Shown here in pieces: positions 1 to 9,258 of a DNA stretch of 64,000 nucleotides (position 1 is its first letter; each line of letters opens with the position of its first letter). The notes beneath the pieces were generated by a model. That model did not search any database and was not told where the DNA came from. It saw only the letters and a program-made list of their open reading frames with translations. Origin of the DNA: UBA6627 sp965248675 (lineage in GTDB: Bacteria; Chloroflexota; Dehalococcoidia; UBA2979); the NCBI GenBank assembly GCA_965248675.1, contig CBDFJZ010000008.1:124001-188000 (forward strand). The letters are read 5' to 3'. A program made the translations under genes and the position numbers.

Positions 1-288
1 CACCTCGATGTCGCCGGTCGCCAGCTCCGGGTTCTCGGTCCCGTCGCGGCGGCGCACGACCTCGCCGCCGACCTGCAGCACGTACTCGTCGCGCACGCCC
101 GAAGCGACGGCGGTCGCCTCGGGCGCCTGCTCGGGGTGAAAGACGACCTGCACGAGGCCGGTCGAGTCCCGCAGATCGACGAACACCAGCCCACCGTGAT
201 CGCGGCGGCGGTGCACCCAGCCAGACAGCGTCACCCGCTGCCCGGCGTGCTCCGCACGGAGTTCGCCACAGTCATGGGTCTTCAGCAC
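1..288 (-). CDS. aspS: Aspartyl-tRNA synthetase, N-terminal part (cut by window edge)
   Basis: Class II aminoacyl-tRNA synthetase that charges tRNA-Asp in the cytoplasm (in some lineages also tRNA-Asn). Only the first 96 codons are in the window; the gene runs off the left edge. The reverse-strand translation begins VLKTHDCGELR and continues with GWVHRRRDHGGLVFVDLRD, the OB-fold anticodon-binding domain typical of AspRS. The GTG at 288 is taken as the start because AspRS proteins open this way (residues T-H-x-C-G-x-L) and a GAGGA lies 7 nt upstream. The catalytic domain is outside the window, so bacterial versus archaeal subtype beyond the OB-fold cannot be judged. It is divergent from the gene at 434. 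Confidence 0.9.
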   Translation of the reverse strand, partial: MLKTHDCGELRAEHAGQRVTLSGWVHRRRDHGGLVFVDLRDSTGLVQVVFHPEQAPEATAVASGVRDEYVLQVGGEVVRRRDGTENPELATGDIEV

Positions 289-433
289 GTCGTCGTCCTC
301 GGTCGGTCGCGATCCTCGGTGCTGGCGCGCGCGGCGCCGTGCGAGCGAGTGTCGCACGGGGTGCAGAGGGCTTCTAGGCGGGACCGCTGGGAACGGCGCG
401 GGACGACCCTCATCTCGGTACCCTGACCGGTCT

Positions 434-1878
434 ATGACGGAGACGCCTCCCGAGCCCGCAGCTGACTCGCGGTCCTCAGACGACGACTACGTCGCACGTC
501 TCGGGCTGTCCGAGCCGGGGACCACGCTCGGAAAGCTACAGCGCGGTCGTGGCGCCGGGTGGCTGGAGTGCCTCGAACTACCTCGGGAGGAAGCACACCA
601 CTACCTGTGGCAGTGCATCGCGGTTGATCCGCGCCTCGATCAACAGGTTGAGAGACGATCTGAGTACTACGCCTCGCTGGCGCGACTCACCGACTTCGAC
701 GTGAATCGTCTGCTCCCGGACGAGCTTCCGCCGGAGGAGGCCTGGCGCGACCAGCGGCTCGTGCCTCAGGTTCTGGTCGATTTGGACCGTGCCGGCGTTG
801 AAGATGCCGGAAGCGTCCTGCTCGCGCAGATCCACCCTGAAGATGACATGCACGAAAACGTGCTTCTGGAGATGTACGAATCCTCGGAAGGAACGATCGC
901 GCGGCTACCAGCCGCCCTGGTCGAACGGCGCAACGACGAGCACCTGACGGGTACGGTGAACCGCTGGTTCGACGAGTTCCCTTGGGAAAGCTGGGCCGAA
1001 GCGCACCCACGAATCGAGGCCGCGCTCACCGAGGTCAAACGTCGCAAGGCACTCGAGCAACCGCGCCCGAGTAGGACGCCCCCGCCGATGGCGGCCCCGT
1101 TGAATGAGATCCTCGAATATCGATGGGGGGTGGAGAAAGCTCCCTCCCCGCCTCGTGCAGAGACTCACCGAGGACCTGCGACCCGGCGAATACGACCAAC
1201 TCCTCCTGGCTTGCAGTGAGCGACCCGAGCCGGCGTTGCCTTTCGCCATCCTCGGGACGACTAATGATCCAGCCGGACTCGCTGCTGCAACGGCCATCAC
1301 CGATGAACGCGAACCGGTTCCTCGTGACGCCGACACGTCTTACTACGCCCGCGGAGGAGCCGCATACCGCTACTTCAGGGCGCTCGGCCCAGAGCACACG
1401 CTTCCACTCGCGCGCGACTGGCTCGGCACCACTCGACCGCGGGATGGGATCGCGGGCAAGATTTTCTCCGATCACGCCGAGCCGGCGGACATCCCGATGG
1501 TCCACGCAGGTCTCGAGCGGGCTTGGCGCAACCGCGAGATCTACGAGGTCTGTGACCTCACCGACGCGCTCAGACGCTTCCCCGAGCACGGCCCATTCGA
1601 GGTGCTGCGCGAGATCTTCGAGGGGGGTCGAGTACTCCTACGCTCGGTGGCGCACCGCGGAGGTGATGGCGGTCAGTGACCCGACCTTCGGATCGACATT
1701 TGCTCGGGAGTGCCTGTGGGACTCCGACGAAGGTGTGCAGGATGCCGGCATCGGCTTCGTGGAACCGGACGACTCGGACGCGGTCGTGAGGGTCGCGGAG
1801 ATTTCGGCGCTCAGGCTTGAAGAGGCAGCGGCACGGGAGCAGTACTGGTCGCGCAGGGGGCGCCGGAAGGACAGCTAG
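434..1878 (+). CDS. Hypothetical protein, apparent two frameshifts
   Basis: Unrecognised protein of about 480 residues once two frame changes are bridged. The first part reads in one frame from ATG 434 (MTETPPEPAADSRS...). It moves to a second frame near a run of six G at 1125-1130 (continuing KLPPRLVQRLTEDLRPGEYD) and to a third at another six-G run at 1622-1627 (continuing EGVEYSYARWRTAEVMAV). All three segments have protein-like composition, rich in Leu, Glu and Arg with amphipathic helices. The last part, with short helices around SDEGVQDAG and VRVAEISALRL, is reminiscent of HEAT-type repeats, but that is only an impression. Both shifts correspond to one extra G, so homopolymer error is likely. 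Its stop codon overlaps the inferred stop of the convergent lipoprotein gene in a shared CTAG. Confidence 0.55.
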
Positions 1879-3331
1879 CGAGCGGCCGGCGCGATCAGCT
1901 TGAGGAAACGCAGGTACTCGACCGCCCCGGCGCGGTATTGAGGGCGAGCCACTGGCCCTCGGCGCCCCAGTTCATGTCGAAGAGCCCGACGTGCGGCGAG
2001 GCCGCCAGCAGCGAAATGTCGAACCAGACGGCTGCGCCGTCCAGTTCGAGGATAGAGACCGGCACGCCGCTGAGCCGGCTGCGCGCGAGCGTCGAGGTCG
2101 CCTCGTGCCAGGCGAGGGTGTCGTAGGGCTGCCGGTCATCGAGGATCGTGTGCATTTCGCCCGTCTCGATCTCGAGGAGCGAGAGGGCGCCCTTTGAGCC
2201 GACGATGAGCTCGCTCGTGCCGCGCCACCACCAGGCCCATGAGCCATCGAGTGGTGGGAACGGCAGTCCGTCGGCGGCCGATGCACCGAAGTCAGGCTGC
2301 GAAACGGCCTCGAGGTTCTCGACGTCGAACACGAAGGCTTGCGTGGTGTCCTCGAAGGCGTCGAATACGGTCGCCGCAATGTACCGAGCGCCGGGCGACC
2401 AGAGGACGGAACCGTACTCTGCCGGCCGGCCGAGCACCCAGAGGCGATCGGCCTCGATCTCGTACACGATGAGTTGCGAGCGGTTGGCGATCATCAGCAG
2501 GCGTGCGCCGTCGGGACTCAGCTCCCAGCGGTCGACAGGGCCCGCCAGCTCGGCGCCCAGGCCGCCGTCTCCGCGGTTCAGCGAACGCCGGCCGTTGACG
2601 ACCAACATCGAAACATCGCCGAACTGACCCGCGCGCCAGGTGCCCTCGACCTGGATGACCGAGGATGGGACTCGCCTTCGCTCCTCGACGAGCATCAGCG
2701 TCGCCGTTCCGAGGTTGAGCGTGTAGCTGCCCTCGGGGACGGTTAGCCCGTCGACGGTGACGACCTGGTTAATGGAGACGCTCACCGTCGTGTCTCCATC
2801 CCAACGAGGATCGAATGGTGCTCCCTGGACGTTGACGATCAGGGGGAGTGCCACGGCCTCGAGCGGATCGAGGCGCACGATCACGCTGCGCAGCACGTCG
2901 AGGTCGTAGAGCGGCGTGAACGCGATCCCGATCGGGCGTTCGTCGACCGAACCCGGCGCCAGGAAAAGGTTGCGTATGCCGTCGATGAACAGCAGGCGGT
3001 CCGTGGCGCGCTGCCAGGCGAACGCGCCGCCGTCGCGATCGAGGGCGTTGCGAGGCGGGAGCACGGTCTTGGCGGTGACCTCGGAGAGCGTGGCCCCGTC
3101 GTAGGAGGTGACCGCGAGGGCGATCGGCTCGCCGACCTGCCAGCGTTGCCTCGGCGCTAGGGCCGCGGTGGCGACGATAGGCGGAGGCGAGGCGGTCGCC
3201 ATCGGAACGGTCTCGGTCGGGGCCGCCTCGGGATCGGCGGGTTTGCCGCCGCCGGTGCAGGCGAGGAGGGCCAGCGCCACAAGCACCACGACAAACGGGG
3301 CGCCTGTTGGCTTTCGATTCGCCGGCATCAT
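1875..3331 (-). CDS. Secreted lipoprotein with probable beta-propeller, possible 3' frameshift
   Basis: Predicted surface lipoprotein of about 480 residues. The start at ATG 3331 (MMPANRKP) is chosen because it gives a signal peptide with a hydrophobic core and the lipobox LLAC followed by TGGGKP; the open frame further upstream runs through the tetR gene. The mature part has repeated segments such as RWELSPDGARLLMIA and SVLWSPGARYIAA, which look like blades of a TolB/WD40-like propeller. As read, the frame ends at 1895 with a poor tail (GRSSTCVSSS). A one-base deletion near 1930 would instead give VEYLRFLKLIAPAAR and a stop at 1875-1877, a more natural C-terminus that abuts the convergent gene. 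Function unknown. Confidence 0.7.
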
Positions 3332-3425
3332 CTGGCGCCGTTCCGGCGACGTCGGTCGCTCATGGTCGGATAACGACCGGCGACCTCGAGGCGTTCCGCC
3401 GAGATCGCCGTGGACCGCGCGGACG

Positions 3426-4016
3426 CTAGGGTGCGGCGCTCCGATAAATCGCCAGCCAACGGTCGACGTGTTGGTTGACGAATTCGGCGTCGACGGGCTC
3501 ATGCTGGACGAGCGCCCGGAAGAAGATCGGAGCGGCGAGGTCGAGTGACATCGTGGGCCCATCGACGGTCGTGGGGAGCTCGCCTCGCTCGACGCCGCGG
3601 GCGACTGCCGCGGCCGTGCGCTGTTGGCGCCCACGTAGGAACTGAGCGTGGATCGCGGCGACGACCGGGTCGCGTTGCGATTCCGCGATCAGGGCCACGG
3701 CCATGGGGCTGAGCCGCGGTGAGGTCAGAAACTCGCCGAGCTCGCCCATGAGGATCACGAGGTCCCCACGCAGTTCGCCGGTGTTGGGCGGTGTGTCGCC
3801 CTCGATGCTCGCGGCGAGGGCGGCGGCGAGCAGCTCGGGGAGCTGCTTCCAGTGGCGGTAGATCGTGGAGCGCGCGACGCCCGAGCGTTCGGCGATCGCC
3901 TCGACGGTGACTCGGCCATATCCAAGCTCCGCGACGAGATCGGAGGCAGCGGCGAGCACGACTTCCCTCGTTCGCTCGATGCGCGGATCGACAGACGCAG
4001 ACGGGTTGGGTGTCAT
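3426..4016 (-). CDS. TetR/AcrR family transcriptional regulator
   Basis: One-component repressor of 196 residues. The N-terminal helix-turn-helix lies at about residues 36-57 (VTVEAIAERSGVARSTIYRHW), a textbook TetR signature with the Y-x-H-W end. The remainder is a helical ligand-binding and dimerisation domain whose ligand cannot be read from sequence. It is divergent from the small gene at 4161, and an imperfect inverted repeat lies between them at 4054-4090, so autoregulation and control of that gene are likely. The end of the gene is 94 bp upstream of the lipoprotein start on the same strand, so the two may be co-transcribed. Confidence 0.88.
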   Translation of the reverse strand: MTPNPSASVDPRIERTREVVLAAASDLVAELGYGRVTVEAIAERSGVARSTIYRHWKQLPELLAAALAASIEGDTPPNTGELRGDLVILMGELGEFLTSPRLSPMAVALIAESQRDPVVAAIHAQFLRGRQQRTAAAVARGVERGELPTTVDGPTMSLDLAAPIFFRALVQHEPVDAEFVNQHVDRWLAIYRSAAP

Positions 4017-4053
4017 CGCGATCCATGGTAACGAAACAGTTCTGACTCGATAT

Positions 4054-4090
4054 ACAACGTTACTGTTGCATTACGCTACAGTTGTGTTGT
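4054..4090. promoter_or_regulatory. Candidate TetR operator and promoter region
   Basis: Two 15-bp half-sites, 4054-4068 (ACAACGTTACTGTTG) and 4076-4090, face each other across a 7-bp spacer. The reverse complement of the right half is ACAACACAACTGTAG, so 11 of 15 positions match. The region is conspicuously AT-rich compared with its surroundings. A possible rightward promoter is TTGCAT at 4066-4071 with TGTAAA at 4088-4093 (16-bp spacer), so the operator would cover the core promoter. Identification rests on symmetry and position only. Confidence 0.5.
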
Positions 4091-4160
4091 AAAGTGCCTC
4101 CATCAACGACATGTGCAAGCGGACTCCACCAGACGGAGGCCGCGACGAGGGAGAAGATCG

Positions 4161-4454
4161 ATGCGAGTGATGCTCAAGGCACAGCCGGACGTCGCAGTAG
4201 GAAGCCGAGCGATTCAAGACGGAACGCTCCCCGAGGTGATCAGGCAGCTCAGCGAGCTGACGAACCCGGAGGCACCGTACGTCGGCCCCGAGGACGGCAC
4301 CCGCACGCTGCACATGGTGTTCGAGCTCGACGACTCCTCCATCATCCCGCAGATCACCGAGCCGCTGTTTCAAAAGCTCAACGCCACGGTCGAGCTGCTA
4401 CCAGTGATGAACCAGGAGGAGCTGAAGCAGAGCCTGGAAAACCTGGCCGGGTGA
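4161..4454 (+). CDS. Small conserved alpha/beta protein of unknown function
   Basis: Protein of 97 residues beginning MRVMLKAQPDVAVGS. ATG 4161 is preferred over the upstream ATG at 4113 because a strong GAGGGAGAAG stretch lies just before it. The layout (beta start, helix TLPEVIRQLSELT, acidic loop, beta TLHMVFELDD, helix IIPQITEPLFQKLN, beta VELLPVMN, terminal helix) resembles a widespread family of about 95 residues in actinobacteria and relatives that looks like a dimeric alpha-beta barrel. I know no proven function for it. It is divergent from the TetR gene and probably under its control. It could bind a small ligand or act as a monooxygenase-like accessory; both are guesses. Confidence 0.7.
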   Translation: MRVMLKAQPDVAVGSRAIQDGTLPEVIRQLSELTNPEAPYVGPEDGTRTLHMVFELDDSSIIPQITEPLFQKLNATVELLPVMNQEELKQSLENLAG

Positions 4455-4550
4455 GGCAGCCGACTCGGGGTCCGGAGACGGCTCCCGCGATCAGCGGCGG
4501 GGCGGTGGATCACCGCCGCGCCGCTGTTTTCGGTCCGGCGAGAGCGGGCG

Positions 4551-4946
4551 TCAGTCGTTCATGAACCCGCGGTCTGGCGTCAACTTGAGGATCACGCGGT
4601 TCGCCGCGTCGAGCTCCGCGGTCAGCTCCTCGTCGATCACCGTCACCTCGCGGCCGGTGCGGGCGCGGATGCGCTTCGTGCCGGCGTTGCGCGCCTCGGT
4701 GTCGGTGACGCCCTCGACGGCGCCGTAGACGATGAGTTGCTTGCGGCCGTCGGGGACGAGCAGGGCGACGTTCGGCTGGCGCATCGCGTTCCGCCACTTG
4801 GCGCGGTCCGTGGTCACGGAGATCAAAAGGTCGTCGTAGTCGTAGACGATCAGCGAGAGCTGCGGCGAACCGTCGCGACGCCCGGTTCCGAGGATCCCCA
4901 GGCTGTGGTCGCGGAGGTACTGGTCCTGATCGGCGGTCAGCGCCAT
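4551..4946 (-). CDS. PPOX-class split-barrel flavin/F420-dependent oxidoreductase
   Basis: Protein of 131 residues of the pyridoxamine-5'-phosphate-oxidase-like split-barrel superfamily. It opens with YLRDHSLGILGTGRRDGSPQ, the strand-turn-strand that starts these folds, followed by VYDYDDLLISVTTDRAKWRN, in which the S/T-x-K/R-K-x-R/N segment normally contacts the cofactor phosphate. The length fits the small F420-dependent (FDOR-B) subgroup often annotated as TIGR03618. Whether F420, FMN or heme is bound cannot be decided from this sequence. The gene stands alone, convergent with the 4161 gene, and a short intergenic segment separates it from divergent hemW. Confidence 0.75.
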   Translation of the reverse strand: MALTADQDQYLRDHSLGILGTGRRDGSPQLSLIVYDYDDLLISVTTDRAKWRNAMRQPNVALLVPDGRKQLIVYGAVEGVTDTEARNAGTKRIRARTGREVTVIDEELTAELDAANRVILKLTPDRGFMND

Positions 4947-5035
4947 CGGCGATGCTCCTTCTGTGCGCCGGTATCGTAGGCGGGACGCCCCCTGCCCGGC
5001 GGCCCGAAACCCGAGGTGGCTGCTAGCCTGATCCG

Positions 5036-6274
5036 ATGACCGCGATCGTCACTCAGCCCACGGCCACGGCCGATCTGACCGAGGATGCAGCACCCTCACT
5101 GGCACTGTATCTGCACATCCCGTTTTGCTCGGCGAAGTGCGGCTACTGCGACTTCAACTCCTACGAGCACCTCGATCACCTGGTACCCGAGTACACGCCG
5201 GCGCTGGTCAACGAGATCGAGCTCTGGGCGCCTGCGGCGAGGCAGCATCGCGTCAGCTCGGTCTTCTTTGGCGGCGGCACGCCCTCGCTCACCTCGCTCG
5301 AGGACCTCGAGGCGATCACCGGCGCGGTACGGGAGCGGTACGCCGTCGATCCCGAGGCGGAGTGGACGCTCGAGGCGAACCCGACCGAACTGACCGCGCA
5401 GCACCTCACCGGGATGCGCGCCCTCGGGATCAACCGGCTGTCGATGGGCGTGCAATCGATGCACGCCGACGAGCTGGAGTTGCTCGACCGCCAGCACACG
5501 CCGGCGCGCGTCGTCGAAGCGGTCGCGGCGGCACGCGCGGCGGGGTTCGACAACCTCAACCTCGATCTGATCTTTGGGCTGATCGGCCACACCGAGGAGC
5601 GCTGGCGCGACACCCTCGAGCAGGTGTTGGCCCTCGAGCCGGAGCACCTCTCGTGCTATGCGCTGAGCGTGGAGCCGGAGACGGCGCTCTACTACCGCGT
5701 CGAGAAAGGGCTGCTGCCCGAGCCCGACCCGGACGTCGCGGCGGCACAGTACGAGTGGACACGCGGTCGCCTCGCGGAGGCCGGGTACGAGCACTACGAG
5801 ATCTCGAACTGGGCCAAGCCCGGCCGCCGCTGCGAGCACAACCTCGTGTACTGGCGCGCCGAGCCCTACCTCGGCATGGGCGCCGGCGCGCACTCGTTCT
5901 TCGTCGGCCAGCGTTTCGCGAACGTGGACGCGCCGAACCGCTACGTCGAGGCAGTCAACGCCAGCGCCGAGGAACGCGCCGCGCGCGGCCGCGGCACCAT
6001 GCAGCAGATCGTCGGCCGCGAGACGCCTGACGAGGCGACGGGGCGCGCGGACGTCGCGATCCTCGGACTGCGGTTGCTCGAGGGCATCGACGAGGCCGGC
6101 TTCGCCGACCGCTTCGGGACGACGCTGGACGCCGAGTTCGGTCCCGCCCTCGAACGGCACGAGCGCCTCGGGCTGATCGAACGTGCCGACGGGCGCGTCC
6201 GCCTGACCGAGCGTGGCTTGCTGCTGTCGAACGAGGTGTTCATCGACCTGCTACCCGACGAGCCCGAAGCGTAG
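5036..6274 (+). CDS. hemW: Radical SAM heme chaperone HemW
   Basis: Radical SAM protein of 412 residues related to coproporphyrinogen dehydrogenase HemN but belonging to the HemW group, which binds heme and is thought to insert it into respiratory enzymes. The 4Fe-4S motif is CxxxCxxCxF at C31, C35, C38 and F40 within LYLHIPFCSAKCGYCDFNSY. The Phe after the third Cys in place of a fourth Cys is the feature that separates HemW from true HemN. GGGTPSL and the SMGVQS segment follow as expected for the TIM barrel, and the C-terminal HemN domain is present. The next gene starts only 3 nt after the stop. Confidence 0.9.
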   Translation: MTAIVTQPTATADLTEDAAPSLALYLHIPFCSAKCGYCDFNSYEHLDHLVPEYTPALVNEIELWAPAARQHRVSSVFFGGGTPSLTSLEDLEAITGAVRERYAVDPEAEWTLEANPTELTAQHLTGMRALGINRLSMGVQSMHADELELLDRQHTPARVVEAVAAARAAGFDNLNLDLIFGLIGHTEERWRDTLEQVLALEPEHLSCYALSVEPETALYYRVEKGLLPEPDPDVAAAQYEWTRGRLAEAGYEHYEISNWAKPGRRCEHNLVYWRAEPYLGMGAGAHSFFVGQRFANVDAPNRYVEAVNASAEERAARGRGTMQQIVGRETPDEATGRADVAILGLRLLEGIDEAGFADRFGTTLDAEFGPALERHERLGLIERADGRVRLTERGLLLSNEVFIDLLPDEPEA

Positions 6275-6277
6275 CGA

Positions 6278-6556
6278 GTGGCAGTCGAGGTCTTCCGCTG
6301 CAACGGCTGTGGTCGCGAGGTGCTCGTTCGTCGCCCCGGACCGATGTCCGAGGCGGAGATCGCGCGCCGGGTGAAAGAGGAGTTCGAACCCTCGAAACCC
6401 GGTCCCACTGGCCGGCCGGACTTCAGCTCGCGCCTGCGCGACGACATCTGGGTCGGCGTTTCTGGCACCCGCGAACAGGTGCCGCGAGACGAGCTGCCCG
6501 AGGCATGTCCGGTGTGCGCGAGGGCCGACTGGGCCTCGATGCGGGTGCTCGACTAA
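6278..6556 (+). CDS. Small zinc-ribbon protein
   Basis: Protein of 92 residues starting at GTG 6278, immediately after hemW, so the two are very probably co-transcribed and translationally coupled. Two CxxC pairs (C8/C11 in CNGC and C77/C80 in CPVC) bracket a charged central segment, which suggests a zinc ribbon or rubredoxin-like knuckle. The family is not recognised and there is no transmembrane segment. The coupling to a heme chaperone makes a redox or metal-related role possible, but that is inference. Confidence 0.65.
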   Translation: MAVEVFRCNGCGREVLVRRPGPMSEAEIARRVKEEFEPSKPGPTGRPDFSSRLRDDIWVGVSGTREQVPRDELPEACPVCARADWASMRVLD

Positions 6557-6662
6557 GCAGCCTGATCCGCCCTGTTCAAACTCGACCTCGCTGCTACGAT
6601 GCGCGCCGCGAACCGAACGGCACCAATTCGTCTCGAGAGCGGCACGAATAGCGGGGGATCAG

Positions 6663-7583
6663 ATGGCGAATCGACTCGACGGAAGAGTAGCGATCGTGAC
6701 CGGCGCCGGACGCGGCATCGGGCGTGGCGAGGCGCTGGCGCTGGCGGCCGAGGGGGCCGCGGTGGTCGTGAACGACCTCGGCGGCAGCACGAGCGGCGAG
6801 GGCGACGATCAGACGCCGGCCCAGGAGGTCGTCAACGAGATCGAGCAGATAGGTGGCCGCGCGGTCGCGAACTACGCCGACGTCTCCGACTTCGACGCGT
6901 GCGGCGCGATGGTCAAGCAGGCGATGGACGAGCTGGGCGGCCTCGACATCCTCGTCAACAACGCCGGGATCCTCCGCGACCGGATGGTCTTCAACATGAC
7001 GAAGGAGGAGTGGGACATCGTGGTTGCCGTGCACATGACGGGCACGTTCAACACGATCAAGCACGCCGCGGTGATCATGCGCCAGCAGCGCTCGGGCCGG
7101 ATCATTAACACCAGCTCGAGCTCCGGCCTCGGGAACGCCGGCCAGACGAACTACTCTGCCGCGAAGGAGGGCATCGTCGGGATCACGCGCACGGTGGCCC
7201 GCGACCTCGGGCGCTACGGCGTCACCTGCAACGCGATCCGCCCGACGGCCGCCACTCGGCTGACGCTGTCGCCGGAGATGGAGGCGGCCGCGAAGGCTGC
7301 CGAGGCGCGCGGCGAGACCCGAGCCGGCGGTGGCCTGGAGGCGCTCGACCCGAGCGCGATCGGCGCGCTGATCACCTACCTCGCCTCGGACGAGGCGCAG
7401 AACGTGAACGGCCGCGACTTCGCGATCCGCGGGCGCGAGGTGGGGCTGTACACGATCCCCGAGGTCGAGGCGCGCGCCTTCGCCAGCGGCGACATTTGGA
7501 GCACGGACGAGATGTTCGAGGTCTTCCCGAAGACCCTCGGCGGTCTACTGACGAACGACTTCGAGCCCAAGGAAGAGAGCTAG
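6663..7583 (+). CDS. Short-chain dehydrogenase/reductase
   Basis: NAD(P)-dependent oxidoreductase of 306 residues with a Rossmann fold. The nucleotide-binding TGxxxGxG is at residues 13-20 (TGAGRGIG), NNAG follows in the fourth strand, the catalytic Ser is in INTSSSSG, and the Tyr/Lys pair is Y164-SAA-K168. The NDLGG segment after the second strand resembles the hydroxyacyl-CoA dehydrogenase part of peroxisomal multifunctional enzymes and bacterial homologues, so an acyl-CoA or steroid-type substrate is plausible. The protein carries about 50 residues beyond the minimal SDR core. It is convergent with the MFS gene, with only 3 bp between the stop codons. Confidence 0.88.
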   Translation: MANRLDGRVAIVTGAGRGIGRGEALALAAEGAAVVVNDLGGSTSGEGDDQTPAQEVVNEIEQIGGRAVANYADVSDFDACGAMVKQAMDELGGLDILVNNAGILRDRMVFNMTKEEWDIVVAVHMTGTFNTIKHAAVIMRQQRSGRIINTSSSSGLGNAGQTNYSAAKEGIVGITRTVARDLGRYGVTCNAIRPTAATRLTLSPEMEAAAKAAEARGETRAGGGLEALDPSAIGALITYLASDEAQNVNGRDFAIRGREVGLYTIPEVEARAFASGDIWSTDEMFEVFPKTLGGLLTNDFEPKEES

Positions 7584-7586
7584 ACG

Positions 7587-9089
7587 CTACCGCCCAGTCA
7601 TCGTCGGCCGAGCTCTGGAGAAGTGCGGCTTCGTCATGATCGCCAACCCGAGGCCGATCACCGAGTACACCACCACGAGCAGATAGGCGACGCGCCAACC
7701 GTCGATGAAGGCGTCACCGGCCCCGGCGCTATCCGCGATCTCGCTGAGGGGGACGTCAAACGCGTTCGCCGCCATGATCGCCACCACGACGCCCGAGGCA
7801 ACAGCCTGCCCGGTGACGTTGCCGACGTTGCGCGTGAGGTTCGTGAACGCGCCAACCACCCCGAGGCTCCCCGCCGGTACAGATCCCATGATCACGCTCG
7901 TGTTCGGAACGTTCCAGAGCCCCATCCCGAGGCCGTTCACGAACAGCAGCAACGCGACGATCCACATCGCGGTGTCCGCGGTGAAGAAGGCCATCGGCAC
8001 CGACGTCGCGATCAGCACGCTGAAGCCGAAGATGCCAAACGGCCTCGGACCGAAGCGGTCGGAGAGCCGCCCCGAACTCTGGGCGGCGATGCCCATGCCG
8101 AGCGAGCTCAGGAAGAGGATGCCGCCGGCGGCGGCCTCCTCCATGCTGCGCAAGCTGATCAGGTAGATCGGCATCAGGAACCGCGTGACGGTGGTCCCGA
8201 GGAAGCCGAGATAGCGCGCCAGGATCGCCATGCTGAAGACTCTGTTGCGGAACATCCGCAACTCGAGCATCGGCTCGTGCGTCCGCAGCTCCCAGCGCAC
8301 GAACGCGACGAACAGCAGGACGACGGTGCCAAGGCCACCGAGGATCAGCGGCGAGAGCCAGCTGACACCGAGCGGATTGTTGATCGTGATCACGAGCAGC
8401 ACGATCGCGAGCGCCGAGAGCGCCGCCCCGCCGTAGTCGAACGGCGGTCGCTCGCCGCTGCGGTCCTGCTTCAGGCGCTCGTCATCGAGGATCAAGTAGC
8501 CGGCCACGAACGCGATGCTGATCGGCACGATCAGCATCAGGAACATCGCCTCCCACGGCAGCACCTGGAGCACGAGACCGCCGACGATCGGCCCCGAGGC
8601 GCCGCCGATCGAGACAGCGGTGGTCTGGCTGCCGATCGCCGTGCCTCGCTCCACGGGCGGGAACACCGAGACGACCATCGCGGTGCCGACGGACTGCCCC
8701 ATCGCGTTGCCGGTCGCCATCACGACCCGAGCGACGATCAGCAGCCAGAACGCCGGCGCGACCGCGGTGAAGACCGCGCCGGCGCCGAAGAGTGCGAGCC
8801 CGGTCAGGTGGATGCGCTTCCAGCCGACGATGTCGGCCAGCCGCCCCATCGGCATCATCAGCGCACTGATCGTCAGCGCCTGCGCGATTACCACCCAGGT
8901 CACCGCGCGGAGCGTGATCCCGAAATCGTCAGCGATCGACGACAGCGCGACGAACACCATCGACATGCTCATCACCTGCGTGACGAACGCGATCCCGATC
9001 GCTGTGAACGCCTTCCACTTGTAGGAGTCGTTCGGGTCTTGGCCTGAGTCGACCGCGGCTGGAACGGTCGGGGCGCCGGTAACGCTCAA
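7587..9089 (-). CDS. MFS transporter, DHA2 (EmrB/QacA-like) family
   Basis: Integral membrane protein of 500 residues with about 14 hydrophobic segments, the number characteristic of DHA2 drug:proton antiporters. Residues 80-85 carry the motif A-like loop GRLADIVGWKR between TM2 and TM3, and GNAMGQSVG and GASGPIVGG fit motifs of TM4-TM5, including the antiporter motif C. The likely role is proton-driven export of drugs or lipophilic compounds, with the substrate unknown. No regulator is adjacent. The N-terminal 30 residues are polar and cytoplasmic. Confidence 0.88.
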   Translation of the reverse strand: MSVTGAPTVPAAVDSGQDPNDSYKWKAFTAIGIAFVTQVMSMSMVFVALSSIADDFGITLRAVTWVVIAQALTISALMMPMGRLADIVGWKRIHLTGLALFGAGAVFTAVAPAFWLLIVARVVMATGNAMGQSVGTAMVVSVFPPVERGTAIGSQTTAVSIGGASGPIVGGLVLQVLPWEAMFLMLIVPISIAFVAGYLILDDERLKQDRSGERPPFDYGGAALSALAIVLLVITINNPLGVSWLSPLILGGLGTVVLLFVAFVRWELRTHEPMLELRMFRNRVFSMAILARYLGFLGTTVTRFLMPIYLISLRSMEEAAAGGILFLSSLGMGIAAQSSGRLSDRFGPRPFGIFGFSVLIATSVPMAFFTADTAMWIVALLLFVNGLGMGLWNVPNTSVIMGSVPAGSLGVVGAFTNLTRNVGNVTGQAVASGVVVAIMAANAFDVPLSEIADSAGAGDAFIDGWRVAYLLVVVYSVIGLGLAIMTKPHFSRARPTMTGR

Positions 9090-9258
9090 CCGCGGTCAGC
9101 GATCACATATGTCGAGGACGAGGGCATCAGCGGAGTCTAGACGGGTCCTGCCGGAGGCGCACGAAAAAATACTGCGCCCGACTGCACCTTGCATCCCGAC
9201 GGCTGGACGCGCGCGCGACCCTCGCGCGACCATCCCTCACTTGAGCTAGTCTCCGGCC

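Noticed and set aside
7623..9047. Plus-strand open frame of 474 codons
   Set aside because: Antisense to the MFS transporter; very rich in His, Asp, Arg and Gln as expected from reversed hydrophobic codons.
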